A program made the translations under genes and the position numbers. From assembly GCA_012932295.1 (NCBI GenBank), contig JAAONU010000006.1, forward strand, positions 27,740,882 to 27,804,881: a stretch of DNA of 64,000 bases, in the 5' to 3' direction. Source of the DNA: Cyclina sinensis (taxonomy: Eukaryota; Mollusca; Bivalvia; Venerida; Veneridae). Each line of letters begins with the position of its first letter. Position 1 is the stretch's first letter. Below, one piece after another: positions 47,578 to 58,670 of the stretch. Under the pieces are notes generated by a model, which saw only the letters and a program-made list of their open reading frames with translations, was not told where the DNA came from and ran no database searches.

Positions 47578-49526
47578 AAACAAGAGCCACTGCAAGAGGG
47601 GGCCACGCTCGACTTTTTTCCTATTTCCAAAGGCAAACACATCAGAGGAAGCACATTGTGGTGAAGGGATTTCAAATGAAACATCATTTGGATGTATAAT
47701 TATACATAACAAAGTTATGGCCAATTTTAGCAACATTCAGAAATTTGACCTTAAAGGTCAAGGTCAAGTTCAGTTAAACCTTCTTTGGAGGCATTGTCTG
47801 AAAGGTAGATATGTCCAAGCATGAAGACACGACATCCATTAACAACAAAGATATAGCCAAGTTAAGTAATGTCTAGGTCATTTAAAGGTCAAGGTCAAAC
47901 TTGAAATAATCATAATGTCGGATTTGTCATAAGTGTTGTTTAGTCCAAATATGAATCAAATCTATAAATAAATGAGAAAGTTATTACAATTTAAACAAAA
48001 TTCAATCAGCTGACCTTTACGGCCAAGGTTATTTTAAGGTCATGGACATATCTGAATTATTCAACATGTCGGTTTTGTCATAAGTGTTGTTTTGTCCAAG
48101 TATAAATCAAATCCATCAATAAATGACAAAATTATGACAATTTAAGCAAAATTCAAACATCTACCTTGACGGTCAAGGTCATTTTTAGGTCATGGTCACA
48201 CTTTAGTTATTCAACATGTTGGTTTTGTCACAAGTGTTGTTTTGCCCAAGAATGAATCAAGGTCATTTTTAGGTTATGGTCTTACCTGAGTTATTCAATA
48301 CGTCTGATTTGTCATAATTGTTGTTTTGTCCAAATATGAACTAAAACCAACCATAAACAACAAAGTTATGACAATTTAAGCAAAATTTAATTATTTGACC
48401 TTGACGGTCATGGAAATTTTACGGTTAAAGTCAAACTTGAATGATCTATCTTGTTGGCTTTGTCATAAGTGTTGTTTTGTCCAAGTCTTATTTAATTCCA
48501 ACAGTAAATAACAAAATTATGGCCAGTTTTAACAAAATTCAATGATTTGACCTTGACTGTCAAGATCACTTTAAAGTCAAGGTCAAACTTGAAATAATCA
48601 TAATGTCGGATTTGTCATAAGTGTTATTTAGTCCAAATATGAATCAAATCTATAAATAAATGAGAAAGTTATGACAATTTAAGCAAAATTTAATCAGCTG
48701 ACCTTGACGGTCAAGGTCATTTTAAGGTCATGATCATATCTGAATTATTCAACATGTCGGTTTTGTCATAAGTGTTGTTTTGTCCAAATATAAATCAAAT
48801 CCAACCATAAATACTCAAGTTATGGACAATTTTAGATTTAATAATTTTGACCTTGAAGGTGAAGGCCATTTATGAGTCAAGGTCAAGTTGAGTCTGGTTC
48901 ACTTGAAGATCTTGTCCAAAGGGTTGTTGTGTCCAAGTATGAAGACAATCCACCTATCAATAATTAAGTTATGGCAAATTTTAGCAAAATTCAATAATTT
49001 GACCTTGAAGGTGAAGGTCATTTATGAGTCAAGGTCAAGTTGAGTCTGGTTCACTTGAAGATCTTGTCCAAAGGGTTGTTGTGTCCAAGTATGAAGACAA
49101 TCCACCTATTAATAATTAAGTTATGGCAAATTTTAGCAAAATTCAATAATTTGACCTTGAAGGTGAAGGTCATTTATGAGTCAAGGTCAAGTTGAGTCTG
49201 GTTCACTTGAAGATCTTGTCCAAAGGGTTGTTGTGTCCAAGCATGAAGAGAATCCACCTACTAATGATTAAGTTATGGCCAATTTTAGCAAAATTCAATA
49301 TTTTGACCTTGAATTTGAAGGTCATTTAAGAGTCAAGTTCAAGTTTAGTCTGGTCATCTTGAAGGTCTTGTCCAAAGAGTTGTTGCGTCCAAGTTTGAAG
49401 ATAATCCATCAAGGAATAAAAAAATTATGATCAATGTTAAAGTTTTCGGACAGGAACGGCAACGACAACGACACCATGACTATAGCAATAACTTGATTTT
49501 TTTTCCCAAAAAAAGTCGAGCTAAAA
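47578..49526 (+). repeat. 1.95-kb dispersed repeat with GCTCGACTTTTTT inverted ends
   Basis: The left end has GCTCGACTTTTTTCC (47609-47623) and the right end AAAAAAAGTCGAGCTAAAAA (49508-49527), with a hairpin of T and A runs before CTAAAA. The interior is about 12 units, the last three exactly 152 bp apart (GACCTTGAAGGTGAAGGTCA at 48849, 49001, 49153). Non-coding; probably a non-autonomous element. A Helitron-type assignment is only tentative. Confidence 0.75.
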
Positions 49527-49570
49527 ACAAAATATGGTCAAAAATGAATATTCAACTACATCAGTTATAC

Positions 49571-49708
49571 CTTGCCAGTTATATGATCATGGTGTTGTCC
49601 ACAATATTTCACTATAACTTGGTACTTTTTCTCTTCAGAAGACAGACTGGCTTTCCTTAATCTTTCTGTTACTTCTTTTCTACTCTTCTTACTGTCTGGA
49701 CCATTTAT
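49571..49708 (-). CDS. Composite gene, N-terminal exon
   Basis: Acceptor TTTGTTAACAG and donor GGCAAG/GTATAA. 46 codons, phase 0 in and out. The product is charged, contains KKSRKEVTERLRKASLSSEE, then IVKYCGQHHDHITGK. Confidence 0.7.
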
Positions 49709-50266
49709 CTGTTAACAAATTCTTTCATAACATAATTTATATTGTTTTTATAATCAACAGGTTAACTCTTCTAATGCTAGTACTATTACAATCAAGGATC
49801 TTATGAATACAATATTAAATGATTTCATTAACTTCAGTCTTGAGAGTTTAAAAGCTGTGTATCATGACTGCTTCTAATATACAATTATTATAGTATTTTT
49901 GATGACAATGAATTATCTTTATGAACATACACCTTGTACAATCATTTGATAGTATTACTGAAACAATCATATAGGAAATGAAATCAACAATCAGTTTCAA
50001 GCTAATACACAGACTCTGATAGAGCCTTGTTCCAGTAATGATTCAGAGTTCTATATCAATAATAGAATTAAATTATTTTAACTAGTTTGGTAGAGCTTCA
50101 TTCAAGGAACATCACTGCCAAGTTTCATCAACTCTGACCTAGTGGTATTGGTGGAGATCTCCTTTAAAGCCACCTCAGTGGATGATGAAAGAAGTCAAGA
50201 TGATAAAAAAAAAGCTCATAGTGCGCACATTGTGCTCACGTTAGCTACAAACACTACACATGATAC

Positions 50267-50388
50267 CTTAAAAGTTGGGAATCGTAGCAGCATTCTCAGC
50301 TTCACTTTAGCAGTGCACCCAACTTTCTTAGTGTCTTGGATAAGTCTCCTTTTCTTCCTCTCACCAGTGTATTCGTGATCAACAGATA
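50267..50388 (-). CDS. Composite gene, basic/zinc-like N-terminal exon
   Basis: Acceptor TTTAATTTAAG and donor TTTAAG/GTATCA. Two bases complete the Val codon (G+TA). Product VDHEYTGERKKRRLIQDTKK, then VGCTAKVKLRMLLRFPTFK. The basic K/R run with a GC-x-A-K strand resembles the DNA-binding N-terminus of FAR1/MULE-type proteins. Confidence 0.7.
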
Positions 50389-50803
50389 CTTAAATTAAAA
50401 ATACACAAAATGCACAATAATACAAAACAAATAAGTTTAAAGCACATAGTGAAACCAACCTCAATTCATTCACCAGAGCTTTCACACTGAACTGCCTGTC
50501 TTCTTAACTTCGTATATAACTGATATAAGCAAACAATACAGTATGCTCATCCTTTTTTACAAGCACATATATATTTATTTTCAGTCCACTTCATGAAATT
50601 TCGTCAGTGATGTATGTCTGCATACCACTTCCTTGGTGTTACTGTAAAATACAAACTATACATTGTAGTATTACTCTCAGAAGCAGCTAGAAAGTGTCAT
50701 ATCAAAATGGAATGTAAAGATTCAGGTGCATAAACAGGCAGATTTCAAGTAAATGAAACAGCAAACTCTGACTTTTGGCACATGTGTGTCAACTCTTTAT
50801 TAC

Positions 50804-50956
50804 CGATTGTTTCCTTGATTTCTTTTTTTTTTTCCTTTCTGGTCCCTGGTGACATTCTCTGACTTCTGTTCCTAGATGGCACACCATCATATTCAACTGG
50901 GACATCTTCCCTCAAATCCTCAAACTTCACCAAAAAGCCTTCTAGAGATTGCACAT
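50804..50956 (-). CDS. Composite gene, second coding exon
   Basis: Acceptor TGAATTTTTAG and donor ATCG/GTAATA. 153 bp, two bases in and one out. Product LEGFLVKFEDLREDVPVEYD, then a lysine-rich stretch that includes a nine-A run. Joins the 26-bp start exon as Tyr (T+AT). Confidence 0.65.
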
Positions 50957-52004
50957 CTAAAAATTCATATTAAAATTTAATCACATACGACAGCTGGTTT
51001 GTCCAAGGAAATATAAGTTTTCTTCTATATAAAATGTAACACAAGAAATTATACACAATGAATGCTGCGCAGAACTGTTTATGTTGTATTAATTATTTTC
51101 ATCAGCTATGAAAATTGTAACACTACTGCAGTATACATACTGCAGTATTAATGTGCAGTATTAATGGTACTTTATAAGGGAAAGACTAAAAGCATAAACC
51201 TTGCCACTCTGTTATGCATATTTATATCAACTACATTGTACATAGTATGGAAGATTATTTATCAAATATGAAAATTTCAGCAAAGCTTTAAGTCTTGACT
51301 CCACCGGACACAGACGTATGTGTCACAAGATAACAAGTGTCATGGATTTTTGACTGTTCAAGCTGCTATAAACACTAAGGAGAAATAAGAATAGAAACAC
51401 TGATAAGCTGTAACCAAACATTCAGACAGCATCAAAACTTGCTGATTTCAGACCCTGAAGAACATCTGAATTAACACAAGTTTAACCCTAAATTGATCGG
51501 TTATCAGACAGAAGGCTAGGATGTCTAACGAAATGCATAAAACAAAAATTTATAACTTCATATTCAACTACTTCTACATACAAAGGCCAATCAGGAGTAA
51601 TATGAAATTAGCTTTATCCCTCAATCTTTGTTTGGGTAGGGTATACCAGACATTTTCTCTTTGTAATTATAAAGAAAAGTGTATAAGAGCAATTTGTTGT
51701 TAATGCAGGAAACTGAACCTAGCCTTCAAATTATAAATGTAAAAATCTTAAACAGGATTTCACAAAATATTTTGCATTAAATGCAATTTCATTACCTTTT
51801 TATTTTCTATTAATTTTAACTAATATTTTTTAAAACTAGCTTTAGCATTTTATGTTGAAACTATAACTTAAAATTAGTCCAATCTTAAACTATATTCTTA
51901 CGTAATTTATTATACCTTATAACATCATTATCAACACATTATTACACCATTTTAATAATCGTCACATTACATTACTTACATGTAAATGTTTCAAGTGTAC
52001 TTAC

Positions 52005-52030
52005 AACAGCTGGCATCTAACATCATAAAG
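52005..52030 (-). CDS. Composite gene, 26-bp exon with the start codon
   Basis: Acceptor TATCATTTCAG and donor GCTGTT/GTAAGT. It holds ATGATGTTAGATGCC (ATG at 52026-52024), giving MMLDASC plus one base that joins the next exon in phase. An acceptor at its 5' side implies an untranslated exon further up. The frame fit supports it, but the exon is very short. Confidence 0.5.
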
Positions 52031-52626
52031 CTGAAATGATAATTAATAACTTCTCAACTCAATGGATTCAACAGAACTCTGTTACCTGAAGAACAAACCA
52101 AGGTCATTCGGTCCTTTAACTGTAAACCGTATATTTTCCCACAGTGAAGACTTAAAATACATTCACACTTAAGCCATACACAAGGAAAAATACACATGTT
52201 CATATGAACCATAACCCTGGCTGAAAAAAAAACTAATTTATTAATAGAACAGTTCAAAATATAACAATGTTACAGAAGGGGAGGAAGGTGGGGGACTATA
52301 ACAATTAAAAACAAAATCATCAAAAATAAGCCAAAGGTGTGTTTCTGCAAAACTATCATTGTCTGATCCTCTCAGTCTGTTTTATTTAACATAACTATAA
52401 TAACCTGGAAACCCAATATTTATCAGGAGATCTGTATATAAACAAATAAATAATAAAAAATAAATAAAAAATTTCACCACGTATTTGTACCAGATTCATA
52501 GGAAAATCTATCCCCTTATTAATACTTAAATTGAACTCGTGAAAATTCTCAGTCTTCCTTCAGAGGTTTTCCTTTTCAATTTAATGCTACAAGACTGGAA
52601 AAAATTCTAAAAGTAACTGAACCCAC

Positions 52627-52824
52627 TTAACTCAGTTTAAATCTAACTATATCAGCTTTCTCTTCATCCTTTGACAATTTCTTTGCATTCCTCACCCTTT
52701 TTGGAGGATAATGCATAAATTCTTGCGGAAAAAAACCCAACACTTTAATTAAATTGCGATGCTCAGCATTTATCATGCCATTACTATGACAACTGCCTGA
52801 TAAAGCCTGTCTGAGAACAGCAAC
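52627..52824 (-). CDS. Candidate terminal exon of the upstream gene
   Basis: An open stretch of 65 codons ends with TAA at 52629-52627. Product VAVLRQALSGSCHSNGMINA, then LIKVLGFFPQEFMHYPPKRV and a charged tail. Sequence character is clearly coding. Its acceptor is unclear (GAGAAAG near 52825 gives phase 0, which would suit the exon at 58671). I do not recognise it. It lies 0.6 kb upstream of the composite gene's start exon. Confidence 0.4.
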   Translation of the reverse strand, partial: VAVLRQALSGSCHSNGMINAEHRNLIKVLGFFPQEFMHYPPKRVRNAKKLSKDEEKADIVRFKLS

Positions 52825-53047
52825 CTTTCTCAGTCAGTGACTTGAGAACACTTTTCCATGCTTAAACCTATGGAAAAGTCAGAGTACATCAGATTTTTCA
52901 AGCACCTCCCACTTTTTGCCGGACTACTTTCACAATGTAAACAGCTTAAAGCATTGCAAAAAATAACAGATAAAACAGCCTAAATAAAACATACTTATTT
53001 AATGCCAACCAATGAAATACCAAGTTCTATCAGTGAAATATATTCCA

Positions 53048-53093
53048 TATCAGTCACAGTGTGACTGATATAGATTCTATATCAGTCACTGTG
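53048..53093. repeat. 11-bp inverted repeat plus third copy (TATCAGTCACA)
   Basis: TATCAGTCACA/G/TGTGACTGATA at 53048-53070 is a perfect inverted repeat with a one-base centre. TATATCAGTCACTGTG follows at 53079. Confidence 0.8.
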
Positions 53094-53199
53094 CCGAACT
53101 ACTTTTCAGTAACCACAATTTGAAATTTTACAAGTAATATAAAAAATATAAAAATAAATTCTAACATAAAATCCAGAGTCCGACTTTTAAGGAGTCATT

Positions 53200-53700
53200 G
53201 TATGTATACAACAGACCGATCCATTTCGAGAATCCTATGCCATTTCGTTAATTATACGTCACATACTTCAGAATACTGACGTAGGCGAACAATTTCTTTC
53301 CCAAGACATAAACACAGGATGGCACTTTACGTGAAAACTTAAATTGAATACAGTGGATTTATGCTTTTTGAAAATGTGATGACGTGTATTGCTTCTTGAT
53401 CAACCTATGGAAGAATTTAAATCTTGTAAGGGCATTTATTTAGGATGAACCTCTGCATTGGCGCTGAATTTTGATTCGTCATTGCACAGGCCATATTTTA
53501 TATGAATGCCCTGTAAGCAGCAAATGTTGATAGTAAAAGAAGGAAAATGAAGAAGAATATGCAGGTAGATCTTTGTTTATTTCTATGATTTGTTTGGTGA
53601 TTAGGTGTAGACTAAATAAATCGTTAGAATGCAACATGTTTCTATGTGTCATGTATAATTCAAGATGGCGGACTGTGTATTGAATTTGAGTTTCACGATC
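53200..53700. promoter_or_regulatory. Possible promoter region with CRE half-sites and a YY1-like site
   Basis: TACGTCAC (53256), CTGACGTAG (near 53277) and GATGACGTG (near 53380) are CREB/ATF half-sites. CAAGATGGCGGAC (near 53661) matches the YY1 consensus often seen at start sites. The region is free of repeats and lies upstream of the composite gene's first exons. No start site can be proven from sequence. Confidence 0.3.
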
Positions 53701-53784
53701 ATGTATTCATACGCGTGTAAGCAAAGAAACAGTTCTAGAATTAAAATAATGAGATGCAATATCATAATAGTGGCATGATAAAAA

Positions 53785-53932
53785 GAATAACAGGTTACTG
53801 TCTTATGAGAAAGGGATTTCTCAGACTCGGCTAGATATGGTCCGGAAGGGGCTCGGCAAGCCTCGCCCCTTCCAGGACCATATCTAACCTCGTCTGAGAA
53901 ACCCTTTCTCAAAAGACAGTAACCTGTTATTC
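53785..53932. repeat. 148-bp near-perfect palindrome
   Basis: Arms of about 65 bp: GAATAACAGGTTACTGTCTT at the left, AAGACAGTAACCTGTTATTC at the right, with a GC-rich centre (GGAAGGGGC / GCCCCTTCC). The RNA or single strand would form a long hairpin. It looks like a palindromic MITE. Confidence 0.9.
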
Positions 53933-54257
53933 TCTATATCTATGTCTACTTTTGCTAAAACATATGTAAACAATTAATTGTCTAATTAATCCAGCTGACA
54001 TAAACTTGAATTGTTTATACACTTTCAATTCCCTTAATTATCACATTCAGCAACTTTTGAGGAACCAAACTTTCACATCCACAACACCTTATGGCAACAC
54101 ATATGAACAGGGAAGGCAGATCTCAAACACAATGTTTCATCAGTGAGGGCAATAGCAATAGGAACATTGAATGTTATTGTTTTGAAATCTATTAATAGTA
54201 ACAAGTAACTTCTTGAAGGTTGGCAAAAATATGGCGGTTGATAAAAATGCAAAACAT

Positions 54258-56510
54258 AGTAATCTTATCTTTTTATATGAAATTTACAAGATGTAGTATG
54301 CTTATTTCCTAGATGGTTCTGTACTTTAATTGTCATACTGTCTTAGAAAATGTTCATTAAGAACCAATTATAACAGCAGTTGTGTAAATCATGCCATCCT
54401 TTAGTGGTCTTACGGTTTTCACTGGTATTATGTAAAGAATGAACTCTATTATTCACTTAAATAGGAACAAAAGACATGATGGAATCTGTTCTATTATGAT
54501 CAGTTTCTATTTAGTATTGTTAAATAAGGTAAAGGTTAACAGTGCTTATGTCTTTGTCCGATTGAGTGCTTTTTTAGCACAGCAGTTGGCTACACATAAT
54601 GCATGTATTTGAAGTCTTACAATTCTCACGACCCGGCCTCAAATCATGATGATATAAAGTCTAAATTTCTTTAAGAGAAACCTACTGAATCATTTCTTCT
54701 GACATGCAGGTCTCTCTCATACACAGTGAAACTGCAATAATTAAAATATATTTGGAATTGTTTTCAAGTAAAAATGCAAGCCAGGGAACTTACTTTCAAT
54801 AAGTCTTACGTTTTTCACGCCTTATCTTTTTATATGAAATTTACAAGATGTAGTATGCTTATTTCCTAGATGGTTCTGTGCTTTGTCATACTGGCTTAGA
54901 ATATGTTTTCTAAATGTTCCTTTGTAAATGTTTCAATTAAATACATTAAGAACCAGTTATAACAGCAGTTGTGTAAATCATGCCATCCTTGTAAAATTAT
55001 GGTCTTACGGTTTTCACGGGAATAATGTAAAGCATGAGCTCTTTTATTCACTTGAATAGGAAAAAAAGAAGTGGTGGAATCTGTTCTATTATGTTCAGTT
55101 TCTATTTGGTATTGTTTAATTAGATACTAGTAAAGTTTAACAGTGATTATGTCTTTGACTGATTGAGAGCTTCTTTAGTACGGCAGCTGGCTATCAAAAA
55201 TACATGTATTTGAAGTCTACATTCATCATGATGATATGAAATCAAAGTTCTTAAGTTGTTATAACTGATGGTTAAATCAAAACTATGATAAAGAATTGTT
55301 GTAATTATAATTTTAATAGTTCAGATATATTTGGAATTGTTTTGACCACAAGTGCAAGCCAGGGAACTTTCAATAAGTCTTACGTTTTTCACACCTTATC
55401 TTTTTAAATGAAATTTACAAGATGTAGTATGCTTATTTCCTAGATGGTTCTGTACTTTAATTGTCATACTGTCTTAGAATATGTTTTCTAAATGTTCCTT
55501 TGTAAATGTTTCAATTAAATACATTAAGAACCAAGTAGAACAGCAGTTGTGTAAATCATGCCATCCTTGTAAAATTATGGTCTTACGGTTTTCACGGGTA
55601 TAATGTAAAGCATGAGCTCTTTTATTCACTTGAATAAGAGAAAAAAAGACGTGATAGAATTTGTTCTATTATGATCAGTTTCTATTTGTCATTGTTTAAA
55701 AAGGTAAAGTTTAACAGTGCTTTTGTCTTTGTCTTATTGAGAGATTTTCTGTTTTTATCTCGGCAATTGGTTACACATAACAATTCTCACGGCCCGGCCT
55801 CAAATCATGATAATATGGAATCTAAATTTCTTTAAGATAAACCTACTGAATAATTTCTTCTGACAAGCAGGTCTTTTTTGTACACAGTGAATCTGCAATT
55901 CAGATATATTTGGAATTGTTTTGAGTGAAAGCACAAGACAGGGAACTTACTTTCAATAAGTCTTACGTTGTTCACACCTTATCTTTTTTAAAAATGAAAT
56001 TTAGAAGAACAAGTTTGCTTATTACTAAGAAGATTATGTGCTTTAACTGTCAGACTGAATTATTAACTGTTTTCTAAATGTTCGTTTGTAAATGTTTGAA
56101 TTTAAAAGAAGAACCAATTATAACAGCAGATGTGTAAAACATGCCACAACCAATCTGGTCTTATGGTTTTCATGGTTATAGTGTAATGCATAAGCTATAG
56201 TATTGAGTTGAATAGGAGAAAAGACGTGATAGAATTTGTTCTGTTAGTTAAGTATCTATCAGATATTGTTTGATTAAACAAAATTTAACATTGCTTATGT
56301 CTTTGTCTGATTGAGAGTTTTTAGCACGGCAGTTAGCTACACATAAGGCATGTATTTGAAATCTTACAATTCCCACGGCCTCTAATCATGCTGATAAAAA
56401 TTAAATCTAAATTTCATTTGGGGAACCCTACTGAACAAATTCATTCTGACAGGCAGATCTCTCTCATTCACAGTGAAACTGCAATTAAAATGTGTCGTGT
56501 CGGTCAGTCA
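54258..56510 (+). repeat. Tandem array of ~570-bp higher-order units, each three ~200-bp parts
   Basis: CTTATCTTTTTATATGAAAT begins near-identical copies at 54264, 54821, 55395 and 55978. Within them the motif TCTTAC-x-x-TTTTCACG recurs at 54408, 54615, 54804, 55003, 55378, 55581, 55961, 56159 and 56362, mostly 180-207 bp apart. Some copies are degenerate, such as those near 55214 and 55783. Non-coding. Confidence 0.85.
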
Positions 56511-56730
56511 CTCAGTCACTTCATTCATTGGCTTATTTATTCATTCGCACAGTCATTCATTCGCTCAGTTTTTCATTAATCACTTACTACATTCAATTGT
56601 TATCTTATTCACTCATTTTTTCATTCAATCATTCTTTCACTTTTCTTTCGTTCGTTCATTCATTCATATGAATATGAAATATACCTCGTAACTGCTTTTA
56701 AAGTCATTCGTTTATTCGTTCATTTCCTTA
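56500..56730 (+). repeat. (TTCATTCATTCG)-like simple repeat
   Basis: Degenerate tetranucleotide TCAT/TCGT/TCAC run. The open frames of His/Ser/Phe over it are by-products. Confidence 0.8.
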
Positions 56731-56940
56731 GCCTTTATATATCAACATGAAAATAACAGCCAGCAAATTTTATTTCAAGGCAATAAAAACATAAAAGAAC
56801 TATTCAAATTTTAATCACAACATTTTTGTAACAAAGTTTTGATTAAACCATCATTCATAACAACTTAAAGAATCATTCACATACTTTAATAATTATTTTC
56901 ATCAATTAGATTTTATTTTACTTTCAAAACTGTTTTCTTA

Positions 56941-57289
56941 GGCCATTTTTTTTTTTATATTTTGGTTTACTGATTTTTTTCAAAAAAAGGTAGGGTAGGA
57001 GGAGGGAAAAAAAAAAAAAAAAAAAATCTTGAAAAAAAAACAAAAAAACATCGGAAAGTCTTCTTATTTCTATTTATTCCTGAATACTGTATATATGAAT
57101 ATTTTAATAATGTATTCAGTCTTTACTGTGAAGAAACCAAGGAAAATGAGCCGTTCATACGGTACATTTTCCGTAAAATCGGCATTCAGAATCTTTTTTT
57201 TTTCCTGAAAATTTTTTTTTTTTTTTTTTTCATTTTCCAAAATACAGGGTCGGCGGGTCAGTAAACCGAAAAATATAAAAATAATGGCC
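56941..57289. mobile_element. MITE with GGCCATT...TTTACTGA inverted ends
   Basis: Left GGCCATTTTTTTTTTATATT then TTTGGTTTACTGA. Right (reverse complement) GGCCATTATTTTTATATTTT then TCGGTTTACTGA. A- and T-homopolymers fill the interior. The 119-codon frame across it is not considered coding. Confidence 0.7.
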
Positions 57290-57338
57290 TTAATTGATAT
57301 TTTTCCATTCAATATTAGTTCACAATCTGACAGTAAAA

Positions 57339-57430
57339 AAGTCTTACACTTCTCACGTCTTACATTTTTCACGGGTGTTCTGTGAGAATCGTAAGATCTT
57401 ACGATTTTCACGGGTCTTACAAATCTCACG
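57339..57430. repeat. Cluster of TCTTAC-x-x-TTTTCACG motifs with a 20-bp palindrome
   Basis: Four direct motif copies lie near 57341, 57357, 57396 and 57414, one of them extended by an inverted copy. The core AATCGTAAGATCTTACGATT (57387-57406) is a perfect palindrome, extended to 30 bp (57382-57411) with one mismatched pair. The same motif marks the ~200-bp array at 54.3-56.5 kb. Confidence 0.85.
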
Positions 57431-57750
57431 CAAGGAGTGCCAGCGGTCAGATCTCTGAGGAGTAACGTTTCCGGCCTGTTTGCTGTTTAATATTTATCAG
57501 ACAGTAAAAACACTTGGGATGACAGTTCGATTTTCATAGAGAGTGGTCAATTCTGTACAGATTGGTGTATAAAAGTGTAAAATTGGTGGAAAATTGACGT
57601 GACAATGATCGGTTAACTATGTTGACTGTAGTTTTTGGTGAAATGAGTTGTATACCTTTACTCTATTATATATGTACCATATAAAAAAAATTGTTGTAAG
57701 AAAAGAAAATTGTATGACAGTCATTTAATAAATAGTTAAACCTATTTTAG

Positions 57751-57894
57751 ATGAAAAAACTTCAGTTTACTGACCAATCAACGCGCCGAGCACCTGTGGT
57801 TAGACTGAGGAATGGGGACGATATTGATTACGAACGTGTAATTGTTGTTTGTCTCCCTGACATAAATGTCCACACATGCCATGCAGCTGAAGAG
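57751..57894 (+). CDS. Candidate + strand exon with ATG
   Basis: CCTATTTTAG precedes ATGAAAAAACTTC and the 48-codon frame ends at a donor GAAGAG/GTAATA. Product MKKLQFTDQSTRRAPVVRLR, then DIDYERVIVVCLPDINVHTC. G+C and codon use stand out from the flanks. It is not recognised, and no + strand continuation was found downstream. Confidence 0.4.
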
Positions 57895-58670
57895 GTAATA
57901 TTCGTTGTAAAGTGAGCCTTAAAAAAATTATGTACTATATAGAAAATTTTGGATTTACTTGCCCTTACAAATGGAATAATAAATGTAAATAAAGACATGT
58001 GTACAGGGATATATGATATTTACTAGTCTCACTATTTCGCCTCCGAAGGTGAACCCATTTTATAGGCTGATATTTTTTAGTTGTTCACCTACGTCTCACT
58101 TTGATCTGCATCTGGCAACGCGGACTCGCCCAATCGTAGGCAAGTGGGCACTTTTTATGGCTCGTTTGTCCAATAGTTCACAGAGTTTAAGGCAAAAATG
58201 ATAAAAATATGATAAAATATGATAACTAAATTCATACTTGATCCTGTAATCCAAGAAAACACACAGATACATAAGTATAGAAATAAAACACTTATTTGAG
58301 GTATATTTAGCAACCAAAAAGCGTCAAGAGACCGTGGTCTCAGCCTAAATGATGGGGGAGTTAAATTATATTGGAACAACCAACTGCTAACAGACAGACA
58401 GACTGAAAGACAAGTACAGGTGCCATAACATAATATGACATGTCTGCCAGAAACAAATGCAGCAAAAGCAAAAACACAACATAACTTTTCAATGAACATT
58501 TGTTTGATTGAAACTGAATCTTTCATTCATAAGAAGTTAAAAAATATATTTGCAAGGTAATACATAAAAGACCAAAAATAAAGTTTGATATACTGCTAGT
58601 GTGGAAGTTCTACAAGGCAATATGGAAGTTAATTCTAAACAACATGCATTAAGGTAAGTTGATAGCTTAC

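Larger units (their letters stand above)
21007..52030 (-). pseudogene. MULE-SWIM-Ulp1-PHD composite gene (about 24 exons)
   Basis: A chain of GT/AG-bordered exons on the - strand runs from ATG at 52026 to TAG at 21007. Their phases agree at nearly every junction. Domains in order: a basic N-terminus with one Cys; a MULE-type DDE transposase core; a SWIM zinc finger; a Ulp1-like protease with His, Asn and Cys in separate exons; a PHD-like finger; and an unrecognised C-terminus. Each domain is recognised from motifs; the combination is an inference from phase continuity. Damage: -1 slips near 43280, 39328, 39254 and 30736; a +1 slip near 35875; TGA at 42572-42574; TAG at 26899-26901; and a lost donor at 40140. 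The locus is therefore a young pseudogene, or a gene with consensus errors. Weakest joins: 35.8 to 34.9 kb, and 26.9 to 22.8 kb. Confidence 0.75.

Noticed and set aside
21007..52030. Two separate adjacent genes (transposase and protease-PHD) instead of one
   Set aside because: Phase matches across 39128 to 36252, there is no stop at the end of the SWIM exon in the corrected frame, and no promoter-like sequence was seen between. It remains the main alternative.
57070..57429. - strand frame of 119 codons
   Set aside because: It spans homopolymers of a MITE and the TCTTAC motif cluster; composition is not protein-like.
58155..58526. - strand frame of 123 codons
   Set aside because: Covers a GTCTGTCTGTCTG-type dispersed repeat end; Leu/Ser/Cys-rich, no motif or splice borders.
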